Assembly: GCA_014529385.2 (NCBI GenBank)
Contig: CM043947.1
Coordinates: 119,071,873 to 119,135,872, forward strand
DNA from: Adiantum capillus-veneris
Taxonomy: Eukaryota > Streptophyta > Polypodiopsida > Polypodiales > Pteridaceae
Direction: 5' to 3'
DNA: 64,000 nucleotides
A program made the position numbers and the translations under genes. Under the pieces are notes generated by a model that ran no database searches, was not told the origin of the DNA, and saw only the letters and a program-made list of their open reading frames with translations. Positions 11,759-23,902 of the stretch are shown here, piece by piece. Within the stretch, counting starts at the first letter, position 1. Each line of letters begins with the position of its first letter.

Positions 11759-11836
11759 GTTGAGGGGTTGGGATTGGAACCCACGACGTCCCACCCCAAT
11801 GCTTTTGGAAGCATGGACTAACCACGTCACCCGTCC
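11759..11836 (-). repeat. tRNA-derived SINE head or tRNA-like relic
   Basis: Read on the minus strand, this segment has the order of tRNA-like elements: an A-box-like gtggttagtcc near 11824-11814, a small hairpin atgct...agcat (about 11816-11801), and a T-arm with B-box-like GTGGGTTCCAATCCCAAC (about 11785-11768), one base from the canonical GGTTCNANNCC. The acceptor stem is not complementary enough for a functional tRNA. A SINE promoter head with its body extending toward lower coordinates is the best reading. No poly(A) end or target duplication was found. Confidence 0.4.
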
Positions 11837-12560
11837 GTGCACATGTGAAAGAACTCCCATTTTACACAATGATATAAACGATAAACCTGGACGGCGTAGA
11901 ACTACACCCGGACGGGGCCTTTGGCCGGGTTTAGTTCTTGACCGGGTTTAGTTTTAATAAGCTATCTGCGATCCAGAACACCTCGATGGTCGCGCGTGGA
12001 GTTCCTGTCCATTGATCCCCTCACCCACCTCCTCTTAAATGATCCGTGTCACTTAGTCCTGCGGGTGCAATGGGTGCTAGCAATGTAGTTTGTCTAGAGA
12101 GAAATACATGATTGACCAATGAGGGTTAAGTAAACAAGTTTTTGTTGACAACGATTGGGAATCAAGGGAGGCCCTAGAAAAAAGTTGTAGAACATGATGG
12201 GCACTAGTGCAAGAAATGATTGACAAATGATTGGGGAGTGGAAAACGTTAGTGAGCAAACGATGATGGGGAATAATTATATGGCAACATGCAAAACATAC
12301 CGAGGAAAAAAAAGGTTAGAAGCCAATTAAAGAAAGGGGAGTGAGTCCGAGAGCGGCTGCTGAACTGGAGGAAGAGGACTGGTCTTGCTGATCGAGACAA
12401 TTTACAAAAGCTGTTGTTGTCGAGGAGGGCTGATGAAGATGAAAGACCAGCAAAGGGTCGCCCCTGCCCACGTTTGTAAATTGCCTGCTATCATTTCGAC
12501 AGCGTGTTGGGTGGCTTCTCATCCGCTACTAAGCCACCATACTCCAGCTGGTGCACGTAC
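11837..12560. other. No recognised feature
   Basis: Mixed-composition sequence with short open frames on both strands only. It includes purine-rich and CAG/CTG-biased patches near 12380-12440 but nothing assignable. Confidence 0.5.
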
Positions 12561-12561
12561 A

Positions 12562-12562
12562 G

Positions 12563-12606
<44 letters not shown>
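12562..12606. repeat. (AC)n(AG)n microsatellite
   Basis: A short AC run passes directly into an AG run. It is the first of three GA-type tracts within 330 bp upstream of the DUF1645-like frame. Confidence 0.95.
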
Positions 12607-12608
<2 letters not shown>

Positions 12609-12729
12609 TGTACATGCATGCAGCTCACGTATATAGTGTGCTGGCGGGCAGACACGGTTGGTAGGAAGGGGGCTAAAGTCCTACACCTCGAGCACCTCGT
12701 CTGCCTCTCTGCATGCGCAGGCCTGGGCA

Positions 12730-12731
<2 letters not shown>

Positions 12732-12776
<45 letters not shown>
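12732..12776. repeat. (AG)n microsatellite
   Basis: About 45 bp of AG repeats, the second tract of the cluster. Confidence 0.95.
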
Positions 12777-12779
<3 letters not shown>

Positions 12780-12828
12780 GGATTACCCATGTGAGCCTCG
12801 GCCACTTTTGAGGAAACAGAGGCACTTT

Positions 12829-12884
<56 letters not shown>
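12829..12884. repeat. (GT)n(GA)n compound microsatellite
   Basis: A GT run is followed by a GA run, the third tract of the cluster. It ends about 40 bp before the chosen start codon of the downstream frame. Confidence 0.95.
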
Positions 12885-12887
<3 letters not shown>

Positions 12888-12922
12888 TTCTGCGCCATCC
12901 GGCCCTGGGCTTACACAACATC

Positions 12923-13789
12923 ATGAGTCCTCTCCATTTATACCTCGACCTGGATAGGCTGGCATTGATCCAGGATGAATTCAAGATTGAAGTCCGGCGC
13001 CCATGTTTAGCAGCTGCAGCAGACTCCCCTTCAAGCTTCGCGACGTACCTCAGCAGAAGCGCCTCGATCTCGTCCTCGTGCAGATCCGAAGGCCAAAGCA
13101 GCAACTTCAGCTTCTCTGCCGCGTACAAACCAGCAGGCGGACATGAGCAAGCTGGCCACTGTCAGACCCAATCTGCCTACGCAGACGAGATTTTCCTTAA
13201 CGGGAAAATTCGGCCTCTCCATGATCAGCTGCAGTTCTCCATCGTCGAAGCAACGGCCCTATATGCAGACTCTTTCCATTCGGAAACATTAGTGCAAGTG
13301 CATATTGATGAGGGTCCTCACCCAGCTGCTGCCTCTCCATCTCTCACAGTTATTGCACCTTGCTGCACTTCTCATCATAGAGCAGAGCCCGAACGTGCGG
13401 CCTCCAACCCGCTCTGTCAGAATAGTGAGCTGGCACGTACATCTGTCGCTAAGAAGGTGGCATCCAGAAAACCCCTCTCTATTTTATTGCCTTTGCGCAA
13501 GGTCTTCCACGCTGAGGACGAATGCTCTTCTCCTTCAAGCAAAACCCAATTGCTCAAGGAGCCTCCGCATCGAACTAAGGTTAGTTCACTTGAAGGTCAA
13601 GCATGTAATGGTCACTCATATCTCAAGAAGGCCACAACTTTTGTGCACAATTCACCTTCCAATCATGCACTTCATTACAATGCCCAACGTGCACTTTCCT
13701 ATAATCCCCGACGTGCCTTGAAGGAAAACACGTCGAAGAGGACTTCTTTACCGTACCGAAGGGGAATTCTTGCATGCATCGGATACTAA
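12923..13789 (+). CDS. DUF1645-like protein, possible host gene
   Basis: The frame from ATG 12923 to TAA 13787-13789 encodes 288 residues. An in-frame ATG at 12830 lies inside the microsatellite and is unlikely. At about residues 76-92 the protein has AYADEIFLNGKIRPLHD, preceded by SNFSFSAAY. This pairing of a short F-x-F segment with an A-D-E-[IL]-F-x-x-G-x-I-x-P-L signature resembles the plant DUF1645 family, whose members are poorly characterised and stress-associated in angiosperms. The C-terminal part is Ser/Arg/His-rich and basic, as in that family. The length suits DUF1645 proteins (about 200-300). No intron is evident, which also fits. The alternative is a chance open frame. The surrounding microsatellites would be 5'-UTR or promoter sequence. 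Confidence 0.5.
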   Translation: MSPLHLYLDLDRLALIQDEFKIEVRRPCLAAAADSPSSFATYLSRSASISSSCRSEGQSSNFSFSAAYKPAGGHEQAGHCQTQSAYADEIFLNGKIRPLHDQLQFSIVEATALYADSFHSETLVQVHIDEGPHPAAASPSLTVIAPCCTSHHRAEPERAASNPLCQNSELARTSVAKKVASRKPLSILLPLRKVFHAEDECSSPSSKTQLLKEPPHRTKVSSLEGQACNGHSYLKKATTFVHNSPSNHALHYNAQRALSYNPRRALKENTSKRTSLPYRRGILACIGY

Positions 13790-13811
13790 TGTGCCAATAA
13801 TATCTTCTCAT

Positions 13812-14582
13812 TCTTAAGTTTCCTTTCTTTCATTGGCTACTAGGATTCCAATTACATAATCTCATACTAATATGTTCCTTGGGATGCCTCATTGTGATGG
13901 TTAAAACATCCATAGGCCCCCAAGCATCCCAATTGCATGTTCCTCAGATGTCTCATTGTGATGATAGCAAAGTCCATAGGCTGTATGGGTAAACATGCAT
14001 GATTTCCTGACATTGTGCCTCGATTTTAATTATTTCCAATTTAGGGATTGTAAATATGTGCAATGAGCACAAAAATAACAGACATCTCCACATGTACAAA
14101 TTGTCACCCAAATCAAAGGAGCTTGTATTATATGAGTGTTCTCTTCCCAAGTGTATGAAAAAGATCATCCTTTGATATGAGAACATCCCTCTTGTATATG
14201 TATTTGCCTATACGAAGTTTGAAGGAGAACATGAAGCTCCTCATATCACCTTTGAAACTCTACCAATGTTGTTAATCTGCTTGTCTTTAAAAACTAAGCC
14301 GCTTATACCTTGTTTGAATATTTTATCAATACCTTGTCACATATATTGCTAATTCATGGTATGTAAAGAAAAAGTATATGAGGTCATTATGATAAGGAAA
14401 TTAAAATTGACTATAGAGAAACCCTAGCTCATTGAAAACTGATGCAAATAACGCTCTCTAAAAGAGACTTGTCATACAAGGGTCTTTATTAGAGGCAATC
14501 AGCTTTGTGAGCCAATATTTGACACTATAAAGAGTAGCCATGGGATATATGAGGCTTATAGTTATGTGAAAAATGTAGAATG
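13812..14582. other. No recognised gene
   Basis: Only short open frames are present. The sequence may belong to the same decayed gypsy element as the integrase fragment that follows, but no other motif could be read. Confidence 0.45.
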
Positions 14583-14702
14583 AGATTTTTTACTAAACTG
14601 ATCTACTATTGTCTTAATACCATTGTCTCTATAAACAGATGTAGGAACTCCAAAGATAAGATCCATGGCTATAGTCTTCCATGGTCTTTGTACCATTGGT
14701 AA
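14583..14702 (-). pseudogene. Ty3/gypsy integrase fragment
   Basis: Forty minus-strand codons read through PWKTIAMDLIFGVP and DNGIKTIVDQFSKKS. These match the start of the integrase catalytic core in Ty3/gypsy elements (PW..I.MDFI.GLP, then the D-x-I-x-x-VDRFSK stretch). The same segment of element A reads PWKSISMDFIFGLPKS. The flanks are too decayed to extend the frame. It is the remnant of a second, older gypsy element outside the nested stack. Confidence 0.75.
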
Positions 14703-15539
<837 letters not shown>

Positions 15540-15540
15540 C

Positions 15541-16308
15541 CACAAAAAAATGGTCAAGGGGCCATACCCACATGTTGGCACCAACACCCAAACAGAAAAA
15601 GCAAAAGAGAAGAAGGGGGGTGGAGGAATCAATAGTAAGGAGGGGAAATTGTGATTGATTCTAGCCAAAAAAAACACCATATATAGCTCCCCTCTAGCTT
15701 CTTGTAGACTGCCAAGCAAAAACCCCCCTACAACTAGCAAAAGGGGACCACTAACAGGGGGGAATTTTTGTTTTTAGTAATTTCTCTCCATTGGACGAGT
15801 CTCATTTTTCATGCATCCATAAGAATTGCACTTTAGGTACGGTGCCTTTTTTATTGACACGTTAATCTTATCTCTCCATGTGGGAAGGACCCCTCGCTCA
15901 ATGCCACTAGGGGGAGGACCTTTATCTTCATTATAAAGGAAGGGCCTCAAGGCCCCTCGTGTGAGCAGCCCCTGTGGGTGATAACCAAATCTACCAACAA
16001 ACGAGACCATCAACAATCGCCACCAACGGCTTCCATGAAACCGCCTAGTAGCGCCAAGACCGTCGCCTGTGTAGGCCCGCGAGGGGGGAGGTGAGGAACT
16101 TCCATTCAACACTTTGAGCACCTTGAGAAATCAATCTATTTAGCCCCATATAGATCTCTCTTGGCCTTAAAAAACCATAATGCATACACATCTTATTGAC
16201 TACAACCACCTGCTTGCCCTTGAGCTTCATATCTACTTTACCACTATGGCATACACCAATAACACCCATAGCATTGCTTTGTCCTCTTCACAGCACCGAC
16301 CAACTTTA
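15541..16308. other. No recognised gene
   Basis: A minus-strand open frame at 15774-16121 has no recognisable motif. Nothing else was identified. Confidence 0.4.
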
Positions 16309-16608
16309 GGTGCAGGGTGAAAGCATGTTAACCTGTCATGCTTTTTCATGTCCCGGACAATGCTAACTAGCACAATTTTGACATATGCTAACTAGTACAA
16401 TAACTTGAGCTACATCTCCAAGATCTATGACATATGATATATCAATAGAAAGCACTTGAAACAAGGAATCCAAATGTACAACCTCCGACAAATTTTGATA
16501 TTATTTGTAAAAAATTTACCGGACGCCCAACTTTTCGAAGATGTGCTAACTTGAAACTGCTAACTAGCACAAAAAGCGCCACAGGTTAACATGCTTTCAC
16601 CCTACACC
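16309..16608. mobile_element. MITE-like element with 28-bp terminal inverted repeats
   Basis: The left arm 16309-16336 (ggtgcagggtgaaagcatgt + taacctgt) is the reverse complement of the right arm 16581-16608 except at one position. The 300-bp unit has no coding capacity, and inside it the motif gctaactag(c/t)aca occurs three times. Size and arms fit a miniature inverted-repeat transposable element. No clear target duplication flanks the arms, so the superfamily is not assigned. Confidence 0.75.
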
Positions 16609-18753
16609 GATGTTACATATGTTTTGCATGTTAGTAATGTCATTTAGGCTATACATACACTGCACACGTGACCCTAGAAAGTCAATAGGAGATCGAACTT
16701 AAGAAATCACTAATCAAAACATAGGTTTTATTCCTAAAAGTTCAAAATGATTATGGAACCTTTTGGTACAATTTCACTTAAACTCTCCACTTACTAGCTT
16801 TCATAATAGGTAGCGGTTGTTGTGGCATACGATGACACCCACAGTGCACCACTATTGCTATGGTATGAGTAAGACCACATTGGCCCAATAGAAAACTACG
16901 AACTTCTTGTTTTTCCTTGGCATGTTGTTGTGGTGTGAGTAGGCCTAGTTTGGCTCAGTGAGTTACTTACCAAGCAGCATGGGATGCTCAAGAGGCAAGG
17001 GTTTTTAATAATGTATATACAAATTTGTTCTGATTGTGCAAGTAAAATTTTCTAAAAGAAATCTATTCCAAGAGTATCTTAGAGAAAAGTGATCTAACTC
17101 CTTTTGTTTCCATTTTTTTTCCAAGTATTGTTTAAAAAGCGACTGGAACAAACATGTGTCATCAACAAATAAAAGAACTTGAATGTTTTTCACAATGTGG
17201 TAATAACAAGCAAAGTGGTGTGAGTACAGTGTGGAAACTGGGAGAATAATGCCATGAAGAAAAAATTCTAAGGACGGGTGGACATGAGATAGAGTATTTA
17301 GTTATGCAAGACATGCAAGTAGACTCTGTAGAGACAGAGGTAGAGTGACATTGCTCTAGTGAGACACAACAGGTGTTGTCAGATTCTATGCAGATAGAGG
17401 TAGAGCGGGTTTACTCCCTAGAGACACATGCAGAGATGACAGACATGAAGTTCTTTGATATGTTCATACTAGAGCGGATGAGTTAATGTCGAGACACATA
17501 GTTCCGTCTATGGGTGAGAGGGACGTAACCATCCGAGTGTCGATGATGACACCTTCATATGTGATGAGTATCCCTGATGATGCAGTGCATGAAGATGGCA
17601 CATGAGAGGCTAGTACATCCAAGTTTGTGCAGATTTATTCAACATTTGGGCGTCTCATGTACAACCTAGTAGTGTCAAGACCTGACCTATCAACTGTAGC
17701 GGGAGCGAGCGTTTGCAGCATGTATTGTCAGTTGTATGGTGTATGACACTAACGTGATGCATTGTGGAGCTTTGCAAGCCATACAGAATTTTCTGCGGGA
17801 TTTGCATGCATGCTCCAGCATGGATACACACGCTTGCCTATCACTAGAGCCGATACGACTGCATGTAGATCGACTAAGCGAGCCAGTGGGCATAGGTTGA
17901 GAGAGTCTCTTGCCTGTTTTCTTATACATAATAGTAGTTTAGTTAGTATGTTCCACTCATCGGTGCATCACCTTTAAGTGGGAGCTTGTTTGGGTAAAGA
18001 TGTCAGGCCTCTGTCGGAGGTTGGACAGGCAGTCGCCCGCCCACTATACATCTTACCAAAATACTAAGGATCGCCTCATACTTAGAGGTTGCTCCACCCA
18101 CACAATGCTTCTCTTGCTTCTCCCCTTCCTCGCACACATGAACGGCACCACGCGCACATGCATCTGCACACGAGCACATTTTCACACATGCATGCCACAT
18201 ACATAAACTAGAAAGAGATAAGACATCTGAGAATGAAAGGGAGAGAGAAAGAGAGGGGGAGAGATTTGTTAAAGGATCTCCATGCTAATAATAAGCGACA
18301 TATAGAAGTGACAAAGGGTAGGCCACTGACATAGATTCAACATGCCGTTGATGGATAGATCCATGGAACACACAACTTCTACTGATATTGTTATCTGCTC
18401 CTGCACACATGACCATTGAATTGGTTTTGACATAATGCATCCATCCATCCATATGTATGCTACCTTTGTCCAACTACAATAGGGAATTGCTCACAACACC
18501 ACTAGGTTGCACCCAAGGATGCACAACCTATTGCCTTGCAGAAACGCTAGAGGAGACTGTAAAAGCATAAGAGAAGGAGACTGCAAAAACACAAATCTAT
18601 CTTCCCCTCCTTAGAGTTGCATCCCCACCCCAAGGGCTGCCCATAAGATGCCTTATTGGTCTACTCTAATGATCGCATCACACACTCTAAGTGACCCCCT
18701 ACCCATACATATATAACCCTAAAGGTGTTGGTCAGCCAACTATAAGGATGCCT
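16609..18753. other. Mostly featureless, faint coding remnant
   Basis: At about 17308-17487 a plus-strand frame with one stop repeats an S-x-E-T/Q-x-E-V-E pattern (gtagagacagaggtagag, then atgcagatagaggtagag), possibly a decayed retroelement ORF. The rest has only short frames. A GA-rich patch lies at 18238-18264. Confidence 0.35.
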
Positions 18754-19229
18754 TGCTACAAACGTGAGTGTGGCTGCCTTGCAAAATACCCGAAATAACA
18801 CAATAAACAGCATAAAATAGACTAACCGGCATACCTGGCACAATCACGTGGTAGCATGATCGCAAGATACACGAACAGAGAGAGATAGAGAACGAGAGCG
18901 ATTGAGAGAGCACGTGCAGGCGCACCTCCTAGAGCGGAGTGCTACTCCAGCACGGCGAGAGAGAAGAGAGGAGAGATGAGAAGAGCAACACAGACACTAG
19001 GTGCAATCTCCCCCTCGTGCAAGAGTGACCACTTCCCTCTTGCACGTATTTGTTTTATAGATTTCTTAAATGGTCAATTGTGAGTACAAACTGGCCGATC
19101 GGTCATAAATGGTCGAAGCTCATAAAGAGCACTTGAATAATACATGAAATATATTTCCATATGCATAGGCCTAGCTCAGTCAAGCCTTTTCCACCTGTCA
19201 GCTGCATAATTAATAGAAATGTTAATAGA
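18754..19229 (-). repeat. 3' LTR of element F
   Basis: This is a direct repeat of 23694-24239. It shares the blocks caatcacgtggt, cagcatgatcgcaagatac variants, gaagagcaacacagacact and cttttccacctgtcag. It lacks the long GA expansion of its partner. The exact inner edge is uncertain because the last 20 bp diverge. Confidence 0.85.
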
Positions 19230-19626
19230 AATGGCCTCAGTTGCAAAGGTCAAAATCTGAAAACAATACTTGTCAAAAACAATGATTAGAAATCTGTATC
19301 AAATAGTAAGAAATTCATAAAATTAGACAACATTGCTTATGCCTGCCGTCATTCACATACTACCTATTCTAGTGTCCCATACCACTAGAATAAGCAGTGT
19401 ATGTCATACCTGATGAATCAAGATATCATTGGTCACACTCATCATCAATCTCATAATGTCAAGTCTCATCACATAAACACTGGTAAATAATCACCAGATA
19501 CCAAATTCTAGTCCAATTCCACAATAATCCAAATCCAAAATATCTTTCATTTTCTATACCCGGGTAACAAAATCATACCAGTTGCAGTGGTGGCCAGCCA
19601 CTGTAGCATGATTTTGTGATTGGTGT

Positions 19627-19852
19627 TGCCTAAATCGACGAATCTATACCAATAGACATGCTGCCTAGATCGACGAATCTGCAGTAATGTTGTCTATATC
19701 GGCGGATCTGCATTTATCATTGTGAATAGATCTGCAATTTGTCAGTGTGCTGCCTAAATCGGCGGATATGCACAGATAATTGGTGTTGCCTAAATCGGCG
19801 AATCTACACCAAGATGAGCATTTATACACTGCCTAAATCGGCAAATCTGTGT
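19627..19852. repeat. Six spaced copies of TGCCTAAATCGGCGAATCTG
   Basis: Variants of this 20-22 bp core start at 19627, 19662, 19691, 19751, 19787 and 19830, at spacings of 29-60 bp. The core contains the small palindrome GCC-TAAATC-GGC. Spacer sequences are mostly unrelated, so the core is conserved against its surroundings. It lies just inside the 3' LTR of element F. Confidence 0.9.
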
Positions 19853-20828
19853 GCATGTGACCAATGGACTAGACAAGGCATAAAAACATAAAAAATGTAC
19901 GACATGTTTCACACCACATTGGAGTAAGGTTGAGTAACAAAGTACTGACAAATTGGTATTTAATGGATCGGAAAGCACCTCGGCTCATGTGAGTAGCTGT
20001 GTGCTTTTTGTAAACCATTAGACTCTGGATGATGTACTGCATCTAAAAATATGTACTAGTTTGTGCGTGGGGAGAGAGGTACGAGTAGGAGACAACTGTA
20101 ACTAGCAAACTGATACCAAAGTATAGTTAACAAATTTAAAATTTGTTAATTTACTGTGAATAATTGACCATAAAATAAAAGCATATTCCGCCTTATTAGT
20201 TTATAGACTGGATAGGGAGAGGATGACAACTCCATAGGAAGAAAAACTCTACAATTTTAATTTTAATAGCTTAGATCCACTAGAGTCACAAACATACATA
20301 AAATATAGGAACCATTTCCAATTTGATTGTATAATGCAATTTAAGAGACAAAATTACACTGATGACTTACAATCACTTATTGTGATTAGCCTTGGATCGA
20401 CTAGAAATTTAGACGGAAGTAATAAATTGTTGATTTTATTTATTTTTTTGAATAAATGAAGAAGTTCCCTTGATATTGTAAATTGTGGTAAAGGGCATGG
20501 ACTAGTGTAAAGTCATGATATCACAAGCATACATCTTGTATATCATGTAAAAGGCAGGCCACAAATAGGAGATTGATCGAACAAACAAAAAAAAACAATG
20601 CCAACTTTCATTGGATATGAGTTGCTTGTTCCTAGAAGCCTCTATTTATGATAGGCATTTCGAGATAGACATACAGTTCTATAAAAGAATCTATGTTTTC
20701 TGTGCAAAATCACATACATAAGCTTCTCGTTTAAACTTGTAGTAGGTACAAATTACTTAAGCTTGAATAGCAAAACAAGGATCCGTCAAGTAGGGATGTT
20801 GGTGTGCGCATTAACAAGACACTCTCCA

Positions 20829-20831
<3 letters not shown>

Positions 20832-20914
<83 letters not shown>

Positions 20915-20944
20915 CGCGCGCACGTCGAGTATTCAAATTGATAA

Positions 20945-20981
<37 letters not shown>
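20832..20981. repeat. Two (GT)n microsatellites
   Basis: GT tracts lie at 20832-20910 and 20949-20981, separated by a short unique segment with an alternating CG stretch (cgtgcgcgcgcacg). Confidence 0.97.
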
Positions 20982-20985
<4 letters not shown>

Positions 20986-21057
20986 CCAAAAAGTCATCGA
21001 CTTGCAAGGACGTGGATAATCGAACATAAAGGTAGGGCCTACAGTTCGGTTGAGGGG

Positions 21058-21059
<2 letters not shown>

Positions 21060-21117
<58 letters not shown>
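21060..21117. repeat. (GA)n microsatellite
   Basis: The tract grew from a ggggggagagag junction that also precedes units 2 and 3 of the adjacent tandem repeat in unexpanded form. Confidence 0.97.
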
Positions 21118-21119
<2 letters not shown>

Positions 21120-21120
<1 letters not shown>

Positions 21121-21970
21121 TGAAATAAAATGTTATATTAATCATCTGCAAAATGCCAAAATTATGTATAAAAGCAAACTAAGACAATCCTTGTGTATCT
21201 ATTCAATGCTTGGGTATAAGTAAAATAAAATGAAGTACGGTAAAAAGCTGAAAGACTAAAACTAAAAGCTTGAAAGCGCCGTATTAAAATTATCATGATT
21301 AGCGTCAGTGTGCATGGATGCCTGGTATCGGGTGTTGTCCGAGAAAGTATTGCATTAATTGGTTATCGAAGAGTTTTGTGGATGTCCGCTTCTGTAAGTA
21401 GTCTCAAGTAGGGGGGCACTGTGGTGGAGATGTCAAATGTAGCGACGAGGGGGAAAGAGCGAGAAAGGAAATGAAATAAAATGTTACATTTAACGCCTGG
21501 AAAGGCCAAAATTACATTTGAGTCAAAATGGATGCAATCAATGTGAATATAATCCAATGGTTGGGTACGAAAATAAAATGAAGTAAAGTGAAAGATTAAA
21601 AGGAAAACCGTAGGGGCGTCAAACTACAATCGTCATCATCATCGTTGATTCTCGTGAATGTCCGACATCGGGCGTGTGTCTAAGAAAATATTGCAATGGT
21701 CGACCAAAGAGCTTCCATAGTGTCCGCTGCAGATGGAGTCGTTGTCGGGGGAAGAAAGATAAGAAAATGAAATGAAATGTTGTATTGAACATCTTCAAAA
21801 GGCCAAAATTAAATATGAGGCCAAACTGCTATAATCCATGTGAATCTAATAATCTATTGCAATCCCTTGGTACAAATGAAAATGAAGTTTTTTTTTTTTT
21901 TTTTAAATCGTCGTCAGCATCGTCAATGCCCGCCTCTGTAAGTAGGCGTACTGGGAGGGGGAGAGAGAGA
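21120..21970. repeat. Diverged tandem triplication, about 300-350 bp units
   Basis: Units begin atgaaataaaatgtta at 21120, atgaaataaaatgttac at 21471 and atgaaatgaaatgttg at 21767. Shared landmarks are ggccaaaatta, a tgggtac block, aaaatgaagta, a gcgtc/cgtcgtc block, a catcggg(c/t)gt block, tgtccgct and ctgtaagtag, ending in a purine-rich stretch. Unit 3 is interrupted by an 18-base poly-T at about 21887-21904. All are non-coding. Confidence 0.85.
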
Positions 21971-23680
21971 GGGCTGATGGTGCCTGCAAATAGGGCTGGT
22001 TGTTGGCCATGGTGACATCACTCGGAGCCGAGGATGGGGCAGCCATCAGCAGGGAGCTAGTGGAGGCAGGTGATGAGGAAGGTGATCTGCATGAGAGGTT
22101 GTAGCTTGTGGCATCCACCAAGGAGTATGATGCCGATTGTAGTGAGTTGGTGGGTGATGCAGCTTACGGTTAAAGAGGACGTACTGGCCAACTCAAGACC
22201 AAGTCCACGGGATGCGCCAATGATGAGGGCAACAAGCTCGTGAGATTAATTGAGCTGGGCTTCATCGTATTCAACCCGGCTTTGTCAGGGTCTAAGAAGA
22301 GGCTGTAGAAGGAGGCGCTACAGATAGGTGTTGTGTTGGACATGGCGGGCGATGCTAGTTGGTGCCTCCCCACTCCTGCAAGCGTCATGGTCAAGATGTC
22401 AGATGTCATCTCTCGGGTGGGTGCACTTTGAGCTTCCTTGGGATGAAGGGGAGAGAGAGATTTTACGAGGAAGAGGTTGAGAGAGAGAGTTCAAAAGCTT
22501 TTTGTGTCGAGTGTGGGGCGATGGTTGAAGACAGAGAGAGAGTTTGTGTGCATATGTGCTACAAACGCAAGATAAGAGAGAAAGAGAGAGTGAGACACCA
22601 GTGGTCATGCATTAGTTGGTGGCTTAGGCTACGTTACGTCTGTTGATCTTCATGCAGCCCATTATAGAGAGCTGATAACGTACGTCTGTGGTTGGCACGC
22701 ATACCATGCAACCAAAGGGTGTGCATGTGGTGGAAAAGGAGAGAGAGGCGGGCTGAGCGTTGCTCGTGAAGTGACCACCACTGCAAATGTTGCATGGCAT
22801 GCTGGATTGCTATAGAGATATAGAAGGTGCTGGCTCTGAGAGAGAGAAGATAAGAGATTAGCACCACAGGGTAGTTAGTGGTAGGCAAAGGATGGCGAGT
22901 AAGAGATAAATTTTGGCGGCTACTACATGAGGGGGAGGTTGGTTGTTGGACAAGGTAAGAGAGAGAGGGACAGTTAAAGTGTGGTTGGAATGCGAGAGAG
23001 AGAGAGAGATTCAGCTGCGTCTGAGTGCTTGGTAATCATAGCCGCAACAACTGAGGGTGAGGGTGAAGTGAACTGGGAGGGGGGAGAAGTAGGTAAGAAA
23101 AAAAAAGAGAGCAGTTGATACCGCATGAAACAAGTAGCAGGGTAGTCGTTGCAGGTCGAAGAACCGAACGGCAAGAGGAAAGTCGACGGAGGCGGGTCGC
23201 ATAGGATCGGCACAGGGTATGTTGCGAGCCTGCTGCTGCTGCAGGTAGAAGGGGGAAGGTGGCGTCCTTGGCAGGCGTGGTGAGGCTTGTGCAACACAGA
23301 GATAGAGAGGGAGAGATGACGACGAGAAGTAGCCAAGCTTTTGCCCTTAGGTTAAAAATTAAACACAGAGCATACGAGGGTGTTCCCACCAAAAGCAAGC
23401 AAGAGCCTTGTTAGAGTAACCTTGCACAAACGTAAACTACCCCGTGGATGGAGATATCTGGTCATGGAGAAACTCCACCGTACGCATGCAATCAAGATGT
23501 GATTAGCAAAGATATCATGTGATTAAGAAAAATTTGAAGCAAATTGTAATCATAATCATGCGATTAATAAACATTGAAAGAAAATTCTTAATCATAATCA
23601 TAATACTTAGGATCAAAGTTTCACTAATCTTTGCATGCGTAGCCTTTGTAATGTTGAAACTGATTGGAGCATAGTCCTGG

Positions 23681-23692
23681 GCTCTGATACCA
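23681..23692 (-). promoter_or_regulatory. Primer-binding site of element F
   Basis: The minus strand reads tggtatcagagc, complementary to the 3' end of initiator Met-tRNA, one base inside the 5' LTR edge at 23694. Confidence 0.85.
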
Positions 23693-23693
23693 C

Positions 23694-23813
23694 TGCTACA
23701 AACGAGAGCGTCGCTGTCCTGCGAAATACCCGAAATAACACAATAAATAGCATAAAACAGACTAATTGGCATACCTGGCACAATCACGTGGTCGCATGAT
23801 CGCAAGATACACG

Positions 23814-23902
<89 letters not shown>

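Larger units (their letters stand above)
19230..23680 (-). other. Interior of element F
   Basis: No reading frame here has a recognisable retroelement domain on either strand. The interior holds a cluster of TGCCTAAATCGGCG repeats, GT and GA microsatellites, a diverged tandem triplication and a GA-rich stretch (21950-23330). Several short frames at 21903-23400 look plausible in length but have no motifs. Confidence 0.6.

Noticed and set aside
19627-19852. CRISPR-like array (repeats with unrelated spacers)
   Set aside because: Repeat spacing is irregular (29-60 bp), the sequence is plant nuclear DNA inside a retroelement, and there are no associated genes.
21903-23398. Several Ser/Pro-rich minus-strand frames inside element F
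   Set aside because: Low-complexity GA-rich DNA opens frames by chance; no domains seen.
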